Source: Bacteroidota bacterium
GTDB lineage: Bacteria > Bacteroidota > Bacteroidia > Bacteroidales > FEN-979
DNA length: 48,686 nucleotides
Direction: 5' to 3'
NCBI GenBank assembly: GCA_026391715.1
Contig: JAPLDO010000228.1
Span: 1 to 48,686, forward strand
Part shown: in pieces, positions 23,401 through 31,300 of the stretch
Layout: the number at the start of each line of letters is the position of its first letter
Position numbering within the stretch: position 1 is the first letter of the stretch
The notes under the pieces: generated by a model
Told to the model about the DNA's origin: nothing
What the model saw: the letters and a program-made list of their open reading frames with translations, nothing else
Database searches by the model: none
Position numbers and translations under genes: made by a program

Positions 23401-24796
23401 CGGCAGGATTACTTTGGTTTGCAACTATGTACGTAGTATCATTGCTGCATCCGTTTGAATTGACAGCGGTTATCTTCAGGTTGAACGCGCCCAGCTCGGT
23501 ATAGGTGTGACTTGTGGTTGTAAAACCCGCAGGAAAAGGAATATCGCCGCCGCCATCGCCCCAGTTGATAGTATAACCGGTAATACAAGATGAATTTGTG
23601 GAGGTATTATTCACGGTCAGTTCAAAATCATGATTGGCAGGAGTCGGATTATTGTCGCAGTTGCTAAACGGAGTATAAGGATCCGGGTCGGCAAGTCGTG
23701 GCTTGGGTTGCTGTTTTATTGAAACTACCTGTGGAGTTGAAGCGCTTGAGCACCCGCAGGATGTAGTAACGGTGAGTATTACATTGTAGTTAATTGTGCC
23801 GCAACCATAAGTTTTGAATATATGACCGGGATTCTGCAACGTACTGGCATTATTAACCCCGGAGGAAGGATCGCCAAAATTCCATAAATAGGTGTAACCG
23901 GTTCCTGCCGGAGCCTGGAAATTCATTGTCTCTTCGGAACAAATATTATTGTTTACAACCGTAAATGCTGAAGGTGGAAAAGTACTGCTGATGGATATAT
24001 TTAAAGAGGCGTCTTTATAACACCCCGTTGCGGTTATCGTCTCTCTCACCTCCACCGTACCCGAACCTGCCGCTCCCCATGTTACAATTATCTGGTTAGT
24101 ATTTTGCCCGCCGGTGATAGAACCGCCGGTTACAGTCCAAACCAAGGTATGACCGGAAACTAACGCCGTTGAATAGATCACGCCTGCAAGGTTCATGCAC
24201 ACACAAGTTTTTCCGGTAATAATTGGCGAAGGCAGCGGTTTTATTGAAACGCTTTTGGTAACCTCGGTAAAGCATCCGGTTGCGGTAGTTGTTTCCTTTA
24301 CTTTAACCAACCCTGAACCGGCTGCGCCCCAGGTAACAGTTATTTCATTGGTATTTGTTCCTGCCGTAATTGTGCCGCCTGTAACCGTCCACAGATAAGA
24401 ATCGCCTGCCACATCGGGCGTTGAAAAAACCGAGTTTATTGAGTTAGCGCAAACCTCAGCGGCTCCGGTAATCGCCGGAGTTGGCAAGGCGTTTATTGTT
24501 ACAGAAACAGAATTGTCATTGGTACATGAAATATCATCAGTGATGGTAACCGAATATGTGTTTGTTGCATTAACCGTAATTGTCTGGGTGGTTGCCGCAG
24601 TACTCCAAAGATAGGTATATGGCGGCGTTCCCAGCGCGCCTGGCGTTGCCGTCAATGAAACAGTTTGCGGCGCGCACACAGTTGCAGATGGCGGATTAGC
24701 GGCAATAGTTACTGTACACTGACCATTAGAAACTACCGGTAATTGAATGGCAATGAGAAAAACCAAACAGTACGGAATGGTGATAAAACGCTTCAT
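8120..24796 (-). CDS. Giant secreted PKD/Ig-like multidomain protein with T9SS type B sorting domain
   Basis: This is about 5,558 residues in one uninterrupted frame. The chosen ATG at 24796 starts a typical signal peptide (MKRFITIPYCLVFLIAIQLP, then VVSNGQ); upstream in-frame ATGs at 24802 and 24859 would place charged sequence before it, and the latter lies inside a low-complexity tract. The order is: an N-terminal PKD region (NFGDP, NWGDG, EFGDG segments) to about 22300; CSG-type Ig-like domains at about 18500-22300 including a 1,431-bp duplication; SprB-like GGSG-Y-W domains; nine SETG-type repeats (14969-17300); five 267-bp repeats (13634-14968); about 18 PKD domains with WxWNFGDG cores (8455-13107); and a gliding-motility-associated C-terminal domain from YDNLFVPNAFSPT (8454) to the end, the sorting signal for the type IX secretion system. 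It is likely an extracellular fibrous adhesin or surface polymer like SprB; function is inferred from architecture only. Confidence 0.93.
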   Translation of the reverse strand: MKRFITIPYCLVFLIAIQLPVVSNGQCTVTIAANPPSATVCAPQTVSLTATPGALGTPPYTYLWSTAATTQTITVNATNTYSVTITDDISCTNDNSVSVTINALPTPAITGAAEVCANSINSVFSTPDVAGDSYLWTVTGGTITAGTNTNEITVTWGAAGSGLVKVKETTTATGCFTEVTKSVSIKPLPSPIITGKTCVCMNLAGVIYSTALVSGHTLVWTVTGGSITGGQNTNQIIVTWGAAGSGTVEVRETITATGCYKDASLNISISSTFPPSAFTVVNNNICSEETMNFQAPAGTGYTYLWNFGDPSSGVNNASTLQNPGHIFKTYGCGTINYNVILTVTTSCGCSSASTPQVVSIKQQPKPRLADPDPYTPFSNCDNNPTPANHDFELTVNNTSTNSSCITGYTINWGDGGGDIPFPAGFTTTSHTYTELGAFNLKITAVNSNGCSNDTTYIVANQSNPAVGISAAGSTSGCLPVTWPFTISGAANNSPGTNYRIEFGDGASIIKTNDELLIDSIVPHEYITSSCGQGLTGNQFIVKVTAVNACDSTYALVSNVKVYKPPVANFTSNPIYIGCVNSQVCFSNTTINGYGLNCIPTSVYSWNFGDPLSGTNNTSTATNPCHTYTEPGTYTITLVSSNGPCPNASTHTKTICINPQPNSSFAVNQDIGCKPLTINATNQSTTPNNCGDLGYTWSVVFNGSGTCIPSAGDWIFASGTDLHSQNATFIFNDPGTYTITLAVQNSCTTITSTKTITVKSVPKITVDPIPAFCAEGTVSPAATFPECYGTITAWNWTFTGGLPASANTPSPGIITYNSPGNYTITASATNECGVGTGTTPLTVKPLPVVSVSLPDQTICSGSASQEVTIATTITGTTYSWSTISSPGITGAPVNGVANPIPGWTLTNANNTAGTVTVTITPTANGCTGTPITHIITVNPKPLVSNLPLTQSVCSGIPTVEVILTSNVTGTTFAWSAMPSPATLTGFTTGGTAVIPVQTINNPTTANGTVTYSITPTANGCDGTGANYVITVKPIPGVSNSPMEKTICSGISAGVILTSGVTGATYSWSSVVTAGSVTGNSLIGTGNITNILTNSGITLGTVQYSITPTANGCAGLPATYTVNVQPVADVTLSSTEQTICAGTPTTPVSLTSSVSGALFSWIPAANPTTGMSGYASANTGNSIPVMTINSTLIINGTVTYTITPSIGGCNGTVGTHTITVNPAPSVITTPGPQSVCSGFPTVSVALSSNVGGLVTYDWTATGSSPNVTGYSTGGSGNIPLQNLINSGSVIETVTYHIVPTFSGGSGLNCPGVPLDYIITVKPLPTGSAAPFNQAVCSGLTSLPIALSSSINPGATFSWTTISSSGITGAPANGATNPIPAWTLSNSTNSAGTVTIAITPTVNGCPGNLFTHIITVNPKPSVSNNPLTQLVCSGIATTVEILTSNVSGATFIWSATPSPATLTGFTAGGTNTIPVQTINNPTTANGTVTYSITPTANGCNGTVANYVITVKPLPQVSNSPLSKTICSGINAGVTLTSGVTGATYIWSSSVSAGNVTGNTVSGNGNIDDYLINAGNTLGTVQYSITPTANGCAGPTAVYTVNVQPVANVIQSQTTQTICAGTSTTAVNLTSNVAGASFSWTPVANPTSGMSGYVSANTGNSIPQMTVNSTLVVPGTVTYTITPSIGGCNGTAGTHIITVNPAPSVVTNPGPQSVCSGVPTTSVALSSNVGGAVTYDWTATGSSANVTGYSTGGTGNIPLQNLINSGSVNETVTYHIIPTFSGGSGLNCPGVPLDYIVAVKPIPVISSTPPNQAWCSGIPTLPITFNSSILSGTTYTWTASPTNGITGAQSGGTANPIPAMTLVNPSTTTGTVTFYIASAADGCNGNQITNVVTVNPVPVITTVPSAIQTICSGNPTNIQISSNVTSASISYSAALTSGAVTGMQNGIGSPIAQVLINTGITAGSVTYTITCDANGCTSTKTIVVTVNPKPVVTTVPSPNQEICSGTGTSIALSSNITGTSITWIPSLTSGTASGFTPGAGSPISQTLINASSSAAAVVTYTISSVVNGCTGTIINYPVTINPLPIANAGANQTIGYDTFTSLNGQGTGGTGTLGYSWEPAGSIATGQNTQTPQTTNLTQTTTFTLQVNDTKNCTSSGNVIITVSGNAISAQCNANPTAICNNGASVQLSSSGAGGSGTYTYSWSSSPPGFTSMLQNPLITPTVTTTFTVTVDDGFNSATNSVAVTVNPLPTPFGMTGGGEYCAGGIGKSVDLDGSEQNFSYQCKRNGSDDGVPVVGNGGVISFGLKTLAGVYTAECTNPATGCVSPMNNSVSISVNPLPSVEAGNDKIVSYGTWTTLAGAASGGTGTLSPGWTPYDSIFSGWTTLTPQTKNRYSTSYFKLTVTDTKTCVSKDSMRVIVNGNALNVIAEVIPTPICDGQTAQLTATASGGSGAFGYNWVSDPAGFTSTQQNPMVSPSETTSYTVAVNDGFNAASASVTLIVNPLPISYNVTGGGSYCFGGTGVEIILENSETGVNYQLFRGSVPLTPTIDGSTGSPVTFGYFTIEGTYTVKATRTITGCENLMTGSAAVTILPLPGVFTVTGGGSYPAGGSGVPVGLSESETGVNYMLYNGVDPVTTPPGIPGIDNTPIDFGNQTLAGSYTVVATNAITGCVSDMAGNVTVVINPYPSLFNVYGGGQICLGEAGKEIGLNGSETGIRYILRRNNDSIAQLPGNGDSLHFGIFNIAGTYTIKGVTIATGLIRIMTGSAVIVVNPLPIAYLMIPQGDTCYGAEILLNGSEAGINYYLINGADTILMVAGTGLFGLLTFGHIFDTGTFRLVAINPVTGCKNDMIGTVTLHPAPELFDVVPPGILCPGQTVLLTGSQIGIDYQLRRDSLTNVGLPISGTGFPLDFGAQYIPGKYQAIGYNPLTHCYSWMNLDATIQPAPIVFNILPSLDTCAPAIVRLNGSQMGISYRLTFNNTVYLDSLYGTGQPLIFGTYQTAGVYRIIAIDTLTHCEYAMGDSLRIFQSPIPYHIIPNGIDCANSNIGLEDSEIGVNYKLIRDGWIFAAGPVAGTGNPISFGNQYYSGVYKVEGVFSATSCHSDMNGSTVLNPLPISYILHPQNAVCAGTDLYLNGSDIGIEYELRRDGIGVITKPGTGLLLHFGLQFLEGIYSVYAVDTWSACDTMMTGSVAVLPLPLAFNLTPEGGNCSPAEVGLSGSQVGVNYQLYRNGFPTGIPAQGTGLPLTFGSQPAGNYIVIAQIAATSCADTMPNDVIITNGPHADAGNDAAICETNTIQLSGIASGYSAVLWSTQGDGSFSDPAILNPVYTPGNTDNGSGSVRLAMKVFGSPACLDKTDADTLVVTINPFPLVEAGLNDTICATGAVSLHGFAQNYSICQWHTSGDGIFDNSITLNPVYTPGSLDKQSGAARLKLSVYGILTCLDDMVSDSLNLVIDQLPSAYAGIDDTICENQTYRLTGIPQRNSSVLWTTAGDGSFDDPTKPDALYTPGANDRLVGSAPLVFSALGIAQCTAESDHDTMNLALIRLPIVDVGRDTTLCANQAYQLAALAQRYSNLEWNTTGDGIFSDRYIANPLYSPGSADSLAGSVMLKLTAHGLSDCSVDAVSDSLVLSLYPMPLANAGNDTLTCPNVPVPLHGSATHYTALLWSALGDGVFSNPTIMNPSYLPGSSDILTGYTDLKLTVNGEAKCTPAIDSDTVRLIFKPLPTVTLNGSDTICEGYNGNLIATLGGIPPWSIVYSDGMNNFTAANIPSSPFTFTVAPIVTTTYTILNISDGNCSVTSTGPSFTINVIPQPNTYTMTVANGGGYCEGGVGVEIGIDGSQVGIFYQLLSGGMPSGFPIPGTGSPISFGMKTIPGIYQVRAFHPQTLCDVQFGDSVAVVVFPTPRVDFTGDSTCYQQLTQFHLNGLDISRIALWEWNFGDGNSSSFTAPVEPSHLYPATGIFQVTLTVTDTNNCSKTLVHAITVNELPVAMFSHNAPMCSGYEVLLTDYSYAPGNNFLIQWHWEFGDGSDTLILLPDLPDVSHIYNIPGTYQVKLTVKTNQGCLAEKIRTIDISPAPMANFDFSNSCEDENVHFTDISQLQGGGSIVEWSWNFGDPSSGWNNTSIQQSPIHVFDTVGIYRVRLIVMNSGGCTDTILTIVTVHAGPRANFTTTAACLGSITQFTDTSVPNATANIEWIWNFGDGSPTSTIQNPTHTYANPGIFAVTLTVKNSNFCSRDTTLNVEVLPLPVAAFITNSPVCSGAAVIYTNSSTTLHGQIVKWVWNFGDGSPDTTILFPGNPNVTHTFAGTASQHTVRLTVKTSDSCVSFIEHLINSVPAPAANFAYTPNLCPEQNVFFTDLSQPNGGGPVTAWLWNFGNPTSGFFNTSVLQNPSHTFTGAASYNVSLIVRNGNNCANTISKPVTIQPEPTAAFSFDMVCKGNMTHFTDNSIANAPSIIGWDWDFGDGLPHGTVNNPVHLYSNAGSYTVTLTVTNSNQCTKSVSHTVIVYPNPVPLFTYSNVTCAGSPVSFFDESTASHGYILQWLWNFGDGHDTTINFPGVQEVLHTYSSGGTYNVILTVKTSDSCTSSLTNAINVISHPFANFSNPATNCEQSPVQFSDLSQPNGGGAIMTWNWNFDDPGSGVNNFSPNQNPLHIFSTNGSYDVQLIVENVNQCSNTIVKTVIISDNPVAKFTVDTVCKGLSTHFTDASLPMGGTINSWSWNFGDGSPLSTIQSPTHLYVNSGSYNVTLSVATITGCLHDTAKQAVVKTPPDANFSIAGHCKGSLTHFTDLSTTPGGAITQREWHFGDGDTSTLPNPTHLYANPGAYTVKLIVWNTSACADSITIPLVIFDKPVAAFTSFSKFCPAGEVTFTDHTIAAGAPITSWLWTFGAGSFNTAQNPVVTFPATGVNQAVQLIVHDDNECYDTIDSTIFIKPAFAFTFDATSACFGLPTQFTPVNLAPGDSLSSLHWTFGESSSGSGNFSTAYTPAHTYSAAQTFIVKLKAYNSDNCYDSVFREIIVNPLPTVDITYNAGPHCDSVITFHQTTSGNGVALDSLRWQFGDGSDTTFIPPCAANIVHRYSGYGFFEAVVTAFNHNGCEAVDTARINVACISASFINRDTLVCEKMKVVLYDSSTPVNLIKSWKWSFGDGSPDTTYAKYTNEITHTWNLSGNKIVTLIVEATNNGFTVRDTTRLNLFVKSSPVSAFSVTSICAGDSSRFINLSDSAGASIVASKWKFGDGATSTTDTSTALNPVYKYKNPGKFTVKLLSVNNLGCSDALQKQAIVFRLPDAQFVNGKACERYDIAFGDHSVPGDTSIAGWFWNFSAPGFLFDTISGKDVINRYEQFGAYNVYMKVEDINGCSDTISKIIEVAPSPIAAFTITDNFDGRTGQIRLNNKSSDSAFAFAWTFEPGKNSKEKNPVYQFTEDGKYIIQLVARFKNGCYDTTSLQYEFLYDNLFVPNAFSPTNLDGLGCREFKPKGMNLRDYHVMVFDKWGHLIWESQVLTSDDKGMPKDGWDGTFNGEPMPQDVYMWKINATFTNGKVWEGSESGTGGVSTMGTVTLIR
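10505..13107 (-). repeat. Higher-order PKD array: three A-B-C triads plus one A domain
   Basis: Ten consecutive PKD domains fall into three recurring types. Type A has a TQF or THF-TD segment and NFGDG-SPTSTIQNP. Type B has CSG or CAG followed by FGDG-DTTI-FPG-P-V-H. Type C has FTDLSQ-NGGG and NFGDP-SG-NN. The same landmark in successive A domains lies at 13054, 12271, 11485 and 10705, giving steps of 783, 786 and 780 bp. The unit of duplication therefore appears to be a three-domain block. Confidence 0.85.
13634..14968 (-). repeat. Five tandem 267-bp (89-residue) Ig-like repeats
   Basis: Each repeat runs from an A-AGNDT-C start through WSTxGDGxFSDPxxxNPxYxPG to a Cys about 20 residues later. 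The shared segment encoding YTPG recurs at 14821, 14554, 14287, 14020 and 13753, each step exactly 267 bp. The sequences have diverged, but the length has not. Each repeat keeps two cysteines (one near the start, one after the LKLTxxG strand), consistent with an internal disulphide. Confidence 0.9.
14969..17300 (-). repeat. Nine contiguous SETG-type repeats of about 86 residues
   Basis: Each unit has a Cys or GG-Y-C start, then L-GS-x-GxxYxLxR, a GTGxPLxFG turn, GxYxVxA, a Cys and a terminal M-G-x-V segment leading to PLPxxY. I cannot name a Pfam family. Two further isolated copies sit in the same protein (about 13110-13380 and 17820-18060), and the second giant protein has seven contiguous copies. 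A beta-sandwich fold is inferred from the strand pattern. Confidence 0.75.
19431..22292 (-). repeat. 1,431-bp tandem duplication of a five-domain Ig-like block
   Basis: Two successive blocks of five CSG-type Ig-like domains occur with corresponding landmarks at 20862/19431, 21161/19730, 21771/20340 and 22101/20670, all exactly 1,431 bp (477 codons) apart. The in-phase landmark also recurs at 19239, so a third copy begins but only its first domain follows the pattern. Several stretches are nearly identical at the DNA level, for example the one around 19420-19470 and 20851-20901, so the duplication is relatively recent. Confidence 0.92.
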
Positions 24797-25053
24797 ATAC
24801 ATTTTTTTATCAATTACTGCAAACGGGCAAGATTGTGACATTCTGATCGCAAATTTCAAATCTCAAATTCCAATCCTTAATTCCAAATCCTTGCTTTCAA
24901 TGTTTGCTAAACTATGGCTCTCTCTTGGTTCTCCTTTTGATAACCATCCCATCCATACAGGTCGGAATGCAATTTTCAACAGACGGCGGAAATCTCTGAT
25001 ATAACGGGTGCATATCAAACAATTAAATTGAAATAGGTAGAATTAACCGTTAG
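24797..25053. other. Spacer between the two giant genes
   Basis: This 257-bp non-coding spacer separates the stop codon of the second giant gene (25054) from the start of the first (24796). It holds the degenerate 7-bp-period tract at 24849-24890 and otherwise no recognisable gene or clear terminator hairpin. Whether the two genes are co-transcribed cannot be told. Confidence 0.65.
24849..24890. repeat. Degenerate AT-rich tract with a 7-bp period
   Basis: Read on the minus strand the tract divides into six heptamers, GGATTTG, GAATTAA, GGATTGG, AATTTGA, GATTTGA and AATTTGC. It lies 53 bp upstream of the chosen start of the first giant gene. Confidence 0.6.
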
Positions 25054-25380
25054 TTACCTTATTAATGTTACCGTTCCCATATTTGAAACGCTTCCGGTTC
25101 CCGATTCCGAACCTTCCCACACTTTGCCGTTTTTAAAGGTGGCGCTGATCTTCCAAATATAAACATCCTGCGGCATCAATTCACCGTTGAAAGCGCCATC
25201 CCAACCGGACACCGGTCGTCCTGATGTGTCAAGTTCGGTGTTTTCCCAGAGCAGATGACCCCATTTATCGAAAACAGTGACATGATAGGCGCTAAGATTC
25301 ACCCCTTTTGGTTTGAATTCCCTGACGTCGAGCGCCAGACTGGTCGGAGAAAAAGCATTCGGAACAAACAGATTATCGTA
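25054..25380 (-). other. T9SS type B C-terminal domain of the second giant protein
   Basis: The final about 108 residues contain YDNLFVPNAFSPTSL, REFKPKGVNL, YHVTVFDKWGHLLWEN, GWDGAFNGELMPQDVYIWK and a terminal GTVTLIR. They are nearly the same as in the first giant protein, consistent with export through the same type IX machinery. Confidence 0.92.
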
Positions 25381-28300
25381 ATGAAACTCATAAGATAACG
25401 AAGTAGTATCATAGCAATTCTCGTAATTCCAGGTTACCAGTTCAATTATATAAACCGTATTGTCGTCGGTATATGTAACAACAGGGTTCATTTCAACCGA
25501 TGTTCCGGTTTGGTAATCCCATTTATATGCCTTCTCTTTTGCGCCGGACGACTCGTTATTCAACCTGATTTTTCCGGGTTTTCCATCAAAATTTTCGGTA
25601 ATGGTAAAGGCTGCAACTGGCGATTGCTCAACATCGAAGCCGATATTTATGGTATCGTCAATACATCCGTTTTTATCCATTACTTTAAAATAAACCGGAT
25701 AAATGCCCGCTGAATCGAAGCGTTTTGTAACGAGCCGGGTTCGTAATGTATCATAAGGATTTTCCGGATTATTGAAATTCCACCACCATTTCATCATGGT
25801 AGTATCACCCATACCGGAGCCATCAGCGAATTTAATATCATACCTCTGACAAGCGGTGGAATTTGTAAATGAGGCGACAGGCAGTTTATGAACAATAACC
25901 GGTTTGATTATTGAATCGCGGCAACCGATATTGTTTTTTACAATGAATTTATTGTTATAAACTCCGCCATGAAGGTATTTATGAACGGGATTGACTATGA
26001 TATCGGAGAAGGCAACCGAGCTGCCATCGCCGAATTTCCACTCCCGGTAAGTAATCGGAACCTGGTTTTCCTGCGCCAGATCAGTAAAGCGCGTTGAATC
26101 GCCGTAACACACGGTATTCGTAGTAAAATTGGCAACGGGGGCGGCATGAACAATTATTGAAAGCTGATGATCCGCCGAAATTATAGCGCCTCCCGAACTG
26201 GTTTTGATGGTTAGAGTAACCTGATAAGTTCCGGGCGCGAATTTATGGCAGACAGTATCGCGATATGCTGTATAATCAAGTGTTTTTGTGTCGCCAAAGT
26301 TCCAATGCCAGGAGCTGATTCTGTTCACCGGCGACGAACCATCAAGGAATGAAATGGAATCGCTGGAGCAATTGAACGAATTGAGTTGCGTAAAGGCTGC
26401 GGCGATACACGCTACGCTCACCTCCTTTACAATAGAATCGGTGCATCCATGAGAATTAGTCGCAATAAGTTTAACAGGATAGTCGCCGGGATTTGCATAA
26501 ACATGCATTGTATCGCCTTTCGCAGGTGGCATAATTGTTATTGAAGGCGTTCCATCGCCCCAAATCCATTTCCACTTTGCAATAGTTCCGAAACCTGGTT
26601 TGGATTTATCCACAAATCTTACGGTATCAATACAAGTAAGCGTTTGGAAAGTAAAATCGGGTTCGGCAAGTTTGCGTACCTGAACAATCCTGAACAAACT
26701 GTCAACACAATTATTCGAATTCCATGCTTTCAGCGAAACCACAAAAGTACCGGTCTGGCTAAACTCATGTTCAGGTTCGTACATGGTTGAAAAGTTATTG
26801 GGACCAGAGTCGGGATCCCCGAAATCCCACCGAAGCGAATATAAGGTATCGCCGGCAGCGCGATTAATCGCCCGGAAATGGGTTGCAGCTCCTAAACATG
26901 CCGTATCATAATCAAAGGTAAGGTCATAACCGGGCTTAACATATACATTTTCAAAAGTAGTATCCTTACATCCGAAATTATCGGTTACCATCAGAGTAAC
27001 GGAATATGTAGTGTCGTTCGAACCGAAATGATGTTGCGGATTTATTCCGTTGAAAGTTGATCCGGGTTCAAATATCCAAATCCTTGAGCTAATAAAAGCG
27101 CCTCCATAAGCCTGGGAAGAATCCTGGAAATTAACTTCATTTGCAGGGCAGAAATAACTCTGCCAGTTGAAAGCCGAAAGTGGTTTATATCTCACAACCA
27201 TTGGCTTTGTAACCGTGTCGCTGCAATTATAAAGATTTGTAACTATCAGAGTAACGTTGAAGGTTCCGGCGGTCAGATAAGCGTGTTTTGGATTTTGGAT
27301 AGAGTCGGTTCCGTTATCGCCAAAGTTCCAACGCCATGATTTAATTGAGCTGTTTGGCGCTATTGATAAATCGGTGAACTGCGTTGTATCCTGCATACAT
27401 GGTACAGAATGTTGAAAATCGGCAATTGGTTTCGGATTGGCGGTAACCATTATTGCCGTATCCTTTCCACACTGATTTGAATTTGTAACATGAAGGGAAA
27501 CCCAATAATTTCCGGGGGTATTGAATATGTGGGTTGGGTTTTCCAGGGTAGAAATGTTATTGGCGCCGCTTGCAGGATCTCCGAAATTCCATGCCCAGGC
27601 GACTATCGTCCCGGCAACAGTTGTTGAACTATCGGTAAACTGGGTAGGGCTTTGGATGCAAGATGAGTCAACCGCAAATTTCGCCACCGGAGTTGCATTA
27701 ATGGTAACAGACTTTCTGATACTATCGAGACATCCGTTGGCATTGGTAACGATTAATTTGACAGAGTAAATTCCGCCACTCTGATAAACATGAACTGGAT
27801 TCTGTAACGGCGAAGTATTAGCTATACCCGAAATTGGTTCGCCAAAATTCCAGATCCATGAAGTTATTGGCAGTCCTCCGTTGAGTTGCGACAAATCGGT
27901 AAACTGCACCGGAAGCAATGCGCACGATGCTGTACTAAATGCAAAATTTGCCAGCGGACGGGGCGCTACCGAAACAGGATTTATCTTTTGGGAAATACAG
28001 TCATCACTGGTTGTTATTGTCAGCTTAACATTAAAAGTACCGCTGTTTAAAAATCTATGTTTCACGTTTGGATTGCCTTGCAACGGAATCACAACCGGCG
28101 CCGATCCATCTCCGAAATCCCATGTCCATTGATTAATATAACCATGAACAGTTGTGGAAAGATCGGTAAATTGTACCGAATCGCCGGCGCAGTTTGAAAC
28201 GCCGTATGAGAACAAGGCGTTTGGTTTACCCCATACATTTGCCTGCTTCGTTGTGTCCTTTACGCATCCGGCGGTATTTGTAACCGTAAGCTTTACGTTG

Positions 28301-31300
28301 TATAAACCTGCGTTCAGGTAAAGATGAACCGGATCTTCAGCCTGCGAGGTTTGTCCGTCGCCGAACTCCCATAGATAGGTTGTTATCGTTCCGAAGGCTG
28401 TTGTTGATTGGTTTGTAAATGTAGTGGGAGAACCTTTGCATACGTTATTTGCAATAAAATCTGTAAACGGACGATCATTCACGGAAACGTTAAAAAGCGT
28501 TGGATTCGTGGAATTACAGCCCGAAGCATTTGAATAATTTACCGAAACGGTTTGATTTCCGGTGGCAAACCAATTTACGCCGATGGTATTTGTTCCGGTT
28601 CCGTTCACAATCTGACCGCCAGCCGAAACTGTCCAGATATATCCCGACATTCCCGGCTGCGTTGAGTAAACCATGCTGTTTTCACTGCGGCAAACAGTAT
28701 CGGGACCGGCAATTGCCGGCGCCGGCGACGGGTTCACAAATACATTGATGGTAGTTGGGAATGTGGCTTCACAACCATTCACATCGGTATAGGAAACGCT
28801 TACCGACTGAAATCCGGAAGAATTCCATTGAATGGTAACGGTATAATCATTTACGCCGCCGCCGCCGGTTATAACGCCGCCAGCCGAAGTGGTCCACACA
28901 TAACCTGAATTTCCGGGAGCGGTGCTATAAATATTGTTCGCCGAGCCAATACAAACCGAAAGATTGCCAACAATCAGTGGAACCGGCAAAGGGGTAACGG
29001 AAACCTGATAAATTGTTGGCGTTACGGCTTCACAACCAAAATAATTGGTATATGTAACCGTAACGGTGTGGTTGCCGATTGTATTCCAGATTACTGTAAG
29101 ATGATTTGTACCCTGCCCTCCGGCAATTGTTCCTCCGGCAGGAATTGTCCATTGGTAACCTGTCATTCCGGGTTCTGTGAGATAAGTTGCAGTCAGACTT
29201 CCTTCGCAAACAAAATTAGGTCCGGTAATAGTCGGAGTTGGCGCGGGAATTATAGTAACAGGAAAAACTGTGGAAGTTGTTGCGGCGCACCCAGCCAATC
29301 CGGTATAGTTAACGCTAACCCAATGAAATCCGGCAGAAGTCCATTTCACCACTACTCGCCTGTCGGTACTCTGTCCGAGCGAACAAATCTGACCTCCTGT
29401 TGAGGTAAGCCACTGGTAATTTGTCATGCCCGGTTCTGTTTCAAAAGTTATACATTCATCAATACATCCCACCGACGTTCCCGCTGGAATAGTAGCGATA
29501 ACCGGAACAGGCGGTGAAACTACATTTACATGAATGACTGTGGGCGATGCAGCAGGACAGTTATGACTATTTTCATGGTAATTCACCGAAACCGTTCCCT
29601 GCCCTAAAGTTGTCCACTTAATAGTAACTGTGTTATCGTTGGTTCCCCCGCCCGCAGTGATTGTGCCACCGGTAACGTTCCAGGTATAATTGAGGTTGTC
29701 GGGTTCGGTTTGGTAAACATTACCTGTTGAATTGATACAAACCAGCGGGGCTCCGCTAATGGTTGGCACAGGCACAGGGGTTGCCGTAATTGTTACTTCG
29801 TTGGTAATTTTCTCCTGATCGGGATTGCACCAGGTATCGCTTTGCTTCAGCCTGAAAATTGTGGTTTCTGAAAGCGCCGGCGGCGAATATGATAAAGTAG
29901 TTGCATTAGGAATATCTGTCCAGGCTGACGTCAAAGTTTTCGATTGCCACCTGAATACGCGGTTTCCGCTGCCGCCGGCGGGAAGCGTGGCGGTAACAGG
30001 TTCGGGCGTTTCAAGCATACAAATTATCTGATCAACTCCTGCCACTCCTGCCACAAACTCATCATATACAGTTATTGTAACTGTTACGCTGTTTACCAAC
30101 TGTTCGGGACTACAGTGATTATCAGTTTGAACAATCCTGTATTGTGTTGTAGCAAAAAGCGACGGAGGCGCCCAAATCAATGTTGTGGCTCCGAAGATGT
30201 TATTCCATCCTCCGAAACCATCCTTTACCTGCCAGTTATACACAAAATTTCCACTGCCGCCGCCGGGAAGAACGGCTATCAAAGGATTTGGAGTTTCGCC
30301 GTAACAGATTGTCTGATCGACGCCAACATTCCCTGCAAAAAGCTGGTCATAAACGCTGATCGTTACTACATTGCTGTTAATCTGGTGAACGGGATCGCAA
30401 TCAATGTCGGACTGAACCACCCTGTAATGAGTTGTGGCTGTAAGCGCCTGAGGATTATACAAAAGATCGTTGGCGCCGGGAATGTCATTCCATGATCCAT
30501 CGACAGCCTGAATCTGCCATTGATAAGTAAAGTTTCCGCTTCCGCCTGAGGGAACCGAAATATTTAATGGATCAGGGGCTTCTGCGTAACAGATAGTCTG
30601 GTTAACGGTAACTGTACCCGACACCATTAGTTCGTGAACAGTAACTGTTACTTCATTACTTATTATTTCAGGAGATGGAACACACTGGTTGTCCTTTTGA
30701 ATTACCCTGTATTTTGTGGATTGCGTTAACGCCGGAGGCGCAAATTGAGAATTGGTAGCTCCCGGAATATTATTCCAGGCGCCGCCGCCAACCTGCAACT
30801 GCCAATGATATGAAAAAGCGCCGCTGCCTCCCGATGGAATTGATATTGCAACCGCAACCGGCGTTTCGCCCATACAAATTGTCTGGTCAGAGCTTGCCGT
30901 TCCTGAGCCCAACTGCCCGAAAACAGTAATGGTTACAATATTGCTCGTTACCGTTTGCAAAGGATTGCACCGGTTGTCGGACTGAACAACCCTGAACCTT
31001 GTTGTCGCAGTGAGCGGCGTTGGTGCGTACAATAAACTATATGCGTTGGCGATGTTATTCCATGCTCCGGCGCCAACCTGTTCCTGCCACTGATAAGTAA
31101 AATTTCCACTGCCGCCTGCCGGAATTGTTGCAGAGAGTGGAACCGGCGTTTCACCGTAACAGATGCTTTGATCGGCTGAGGTAACCCCGGCAAACAATTG
31201 ACCGGAAACCGTTATAGTCACTATATTACTGACTTCCTCCTGATCGGGATTACAATAATCATCGGTTTGAATCAAACGATATTGCGTTGTTTGAGTCAAT

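Noticed and set aside
24797-24859. Longer start of the first giant gene at 24859
   Set aside because: It lies inside the AT-rich 7-bp-period tract and puts about 20 non-hydrophobic residues before a clear signal peptide that begins at 24796.
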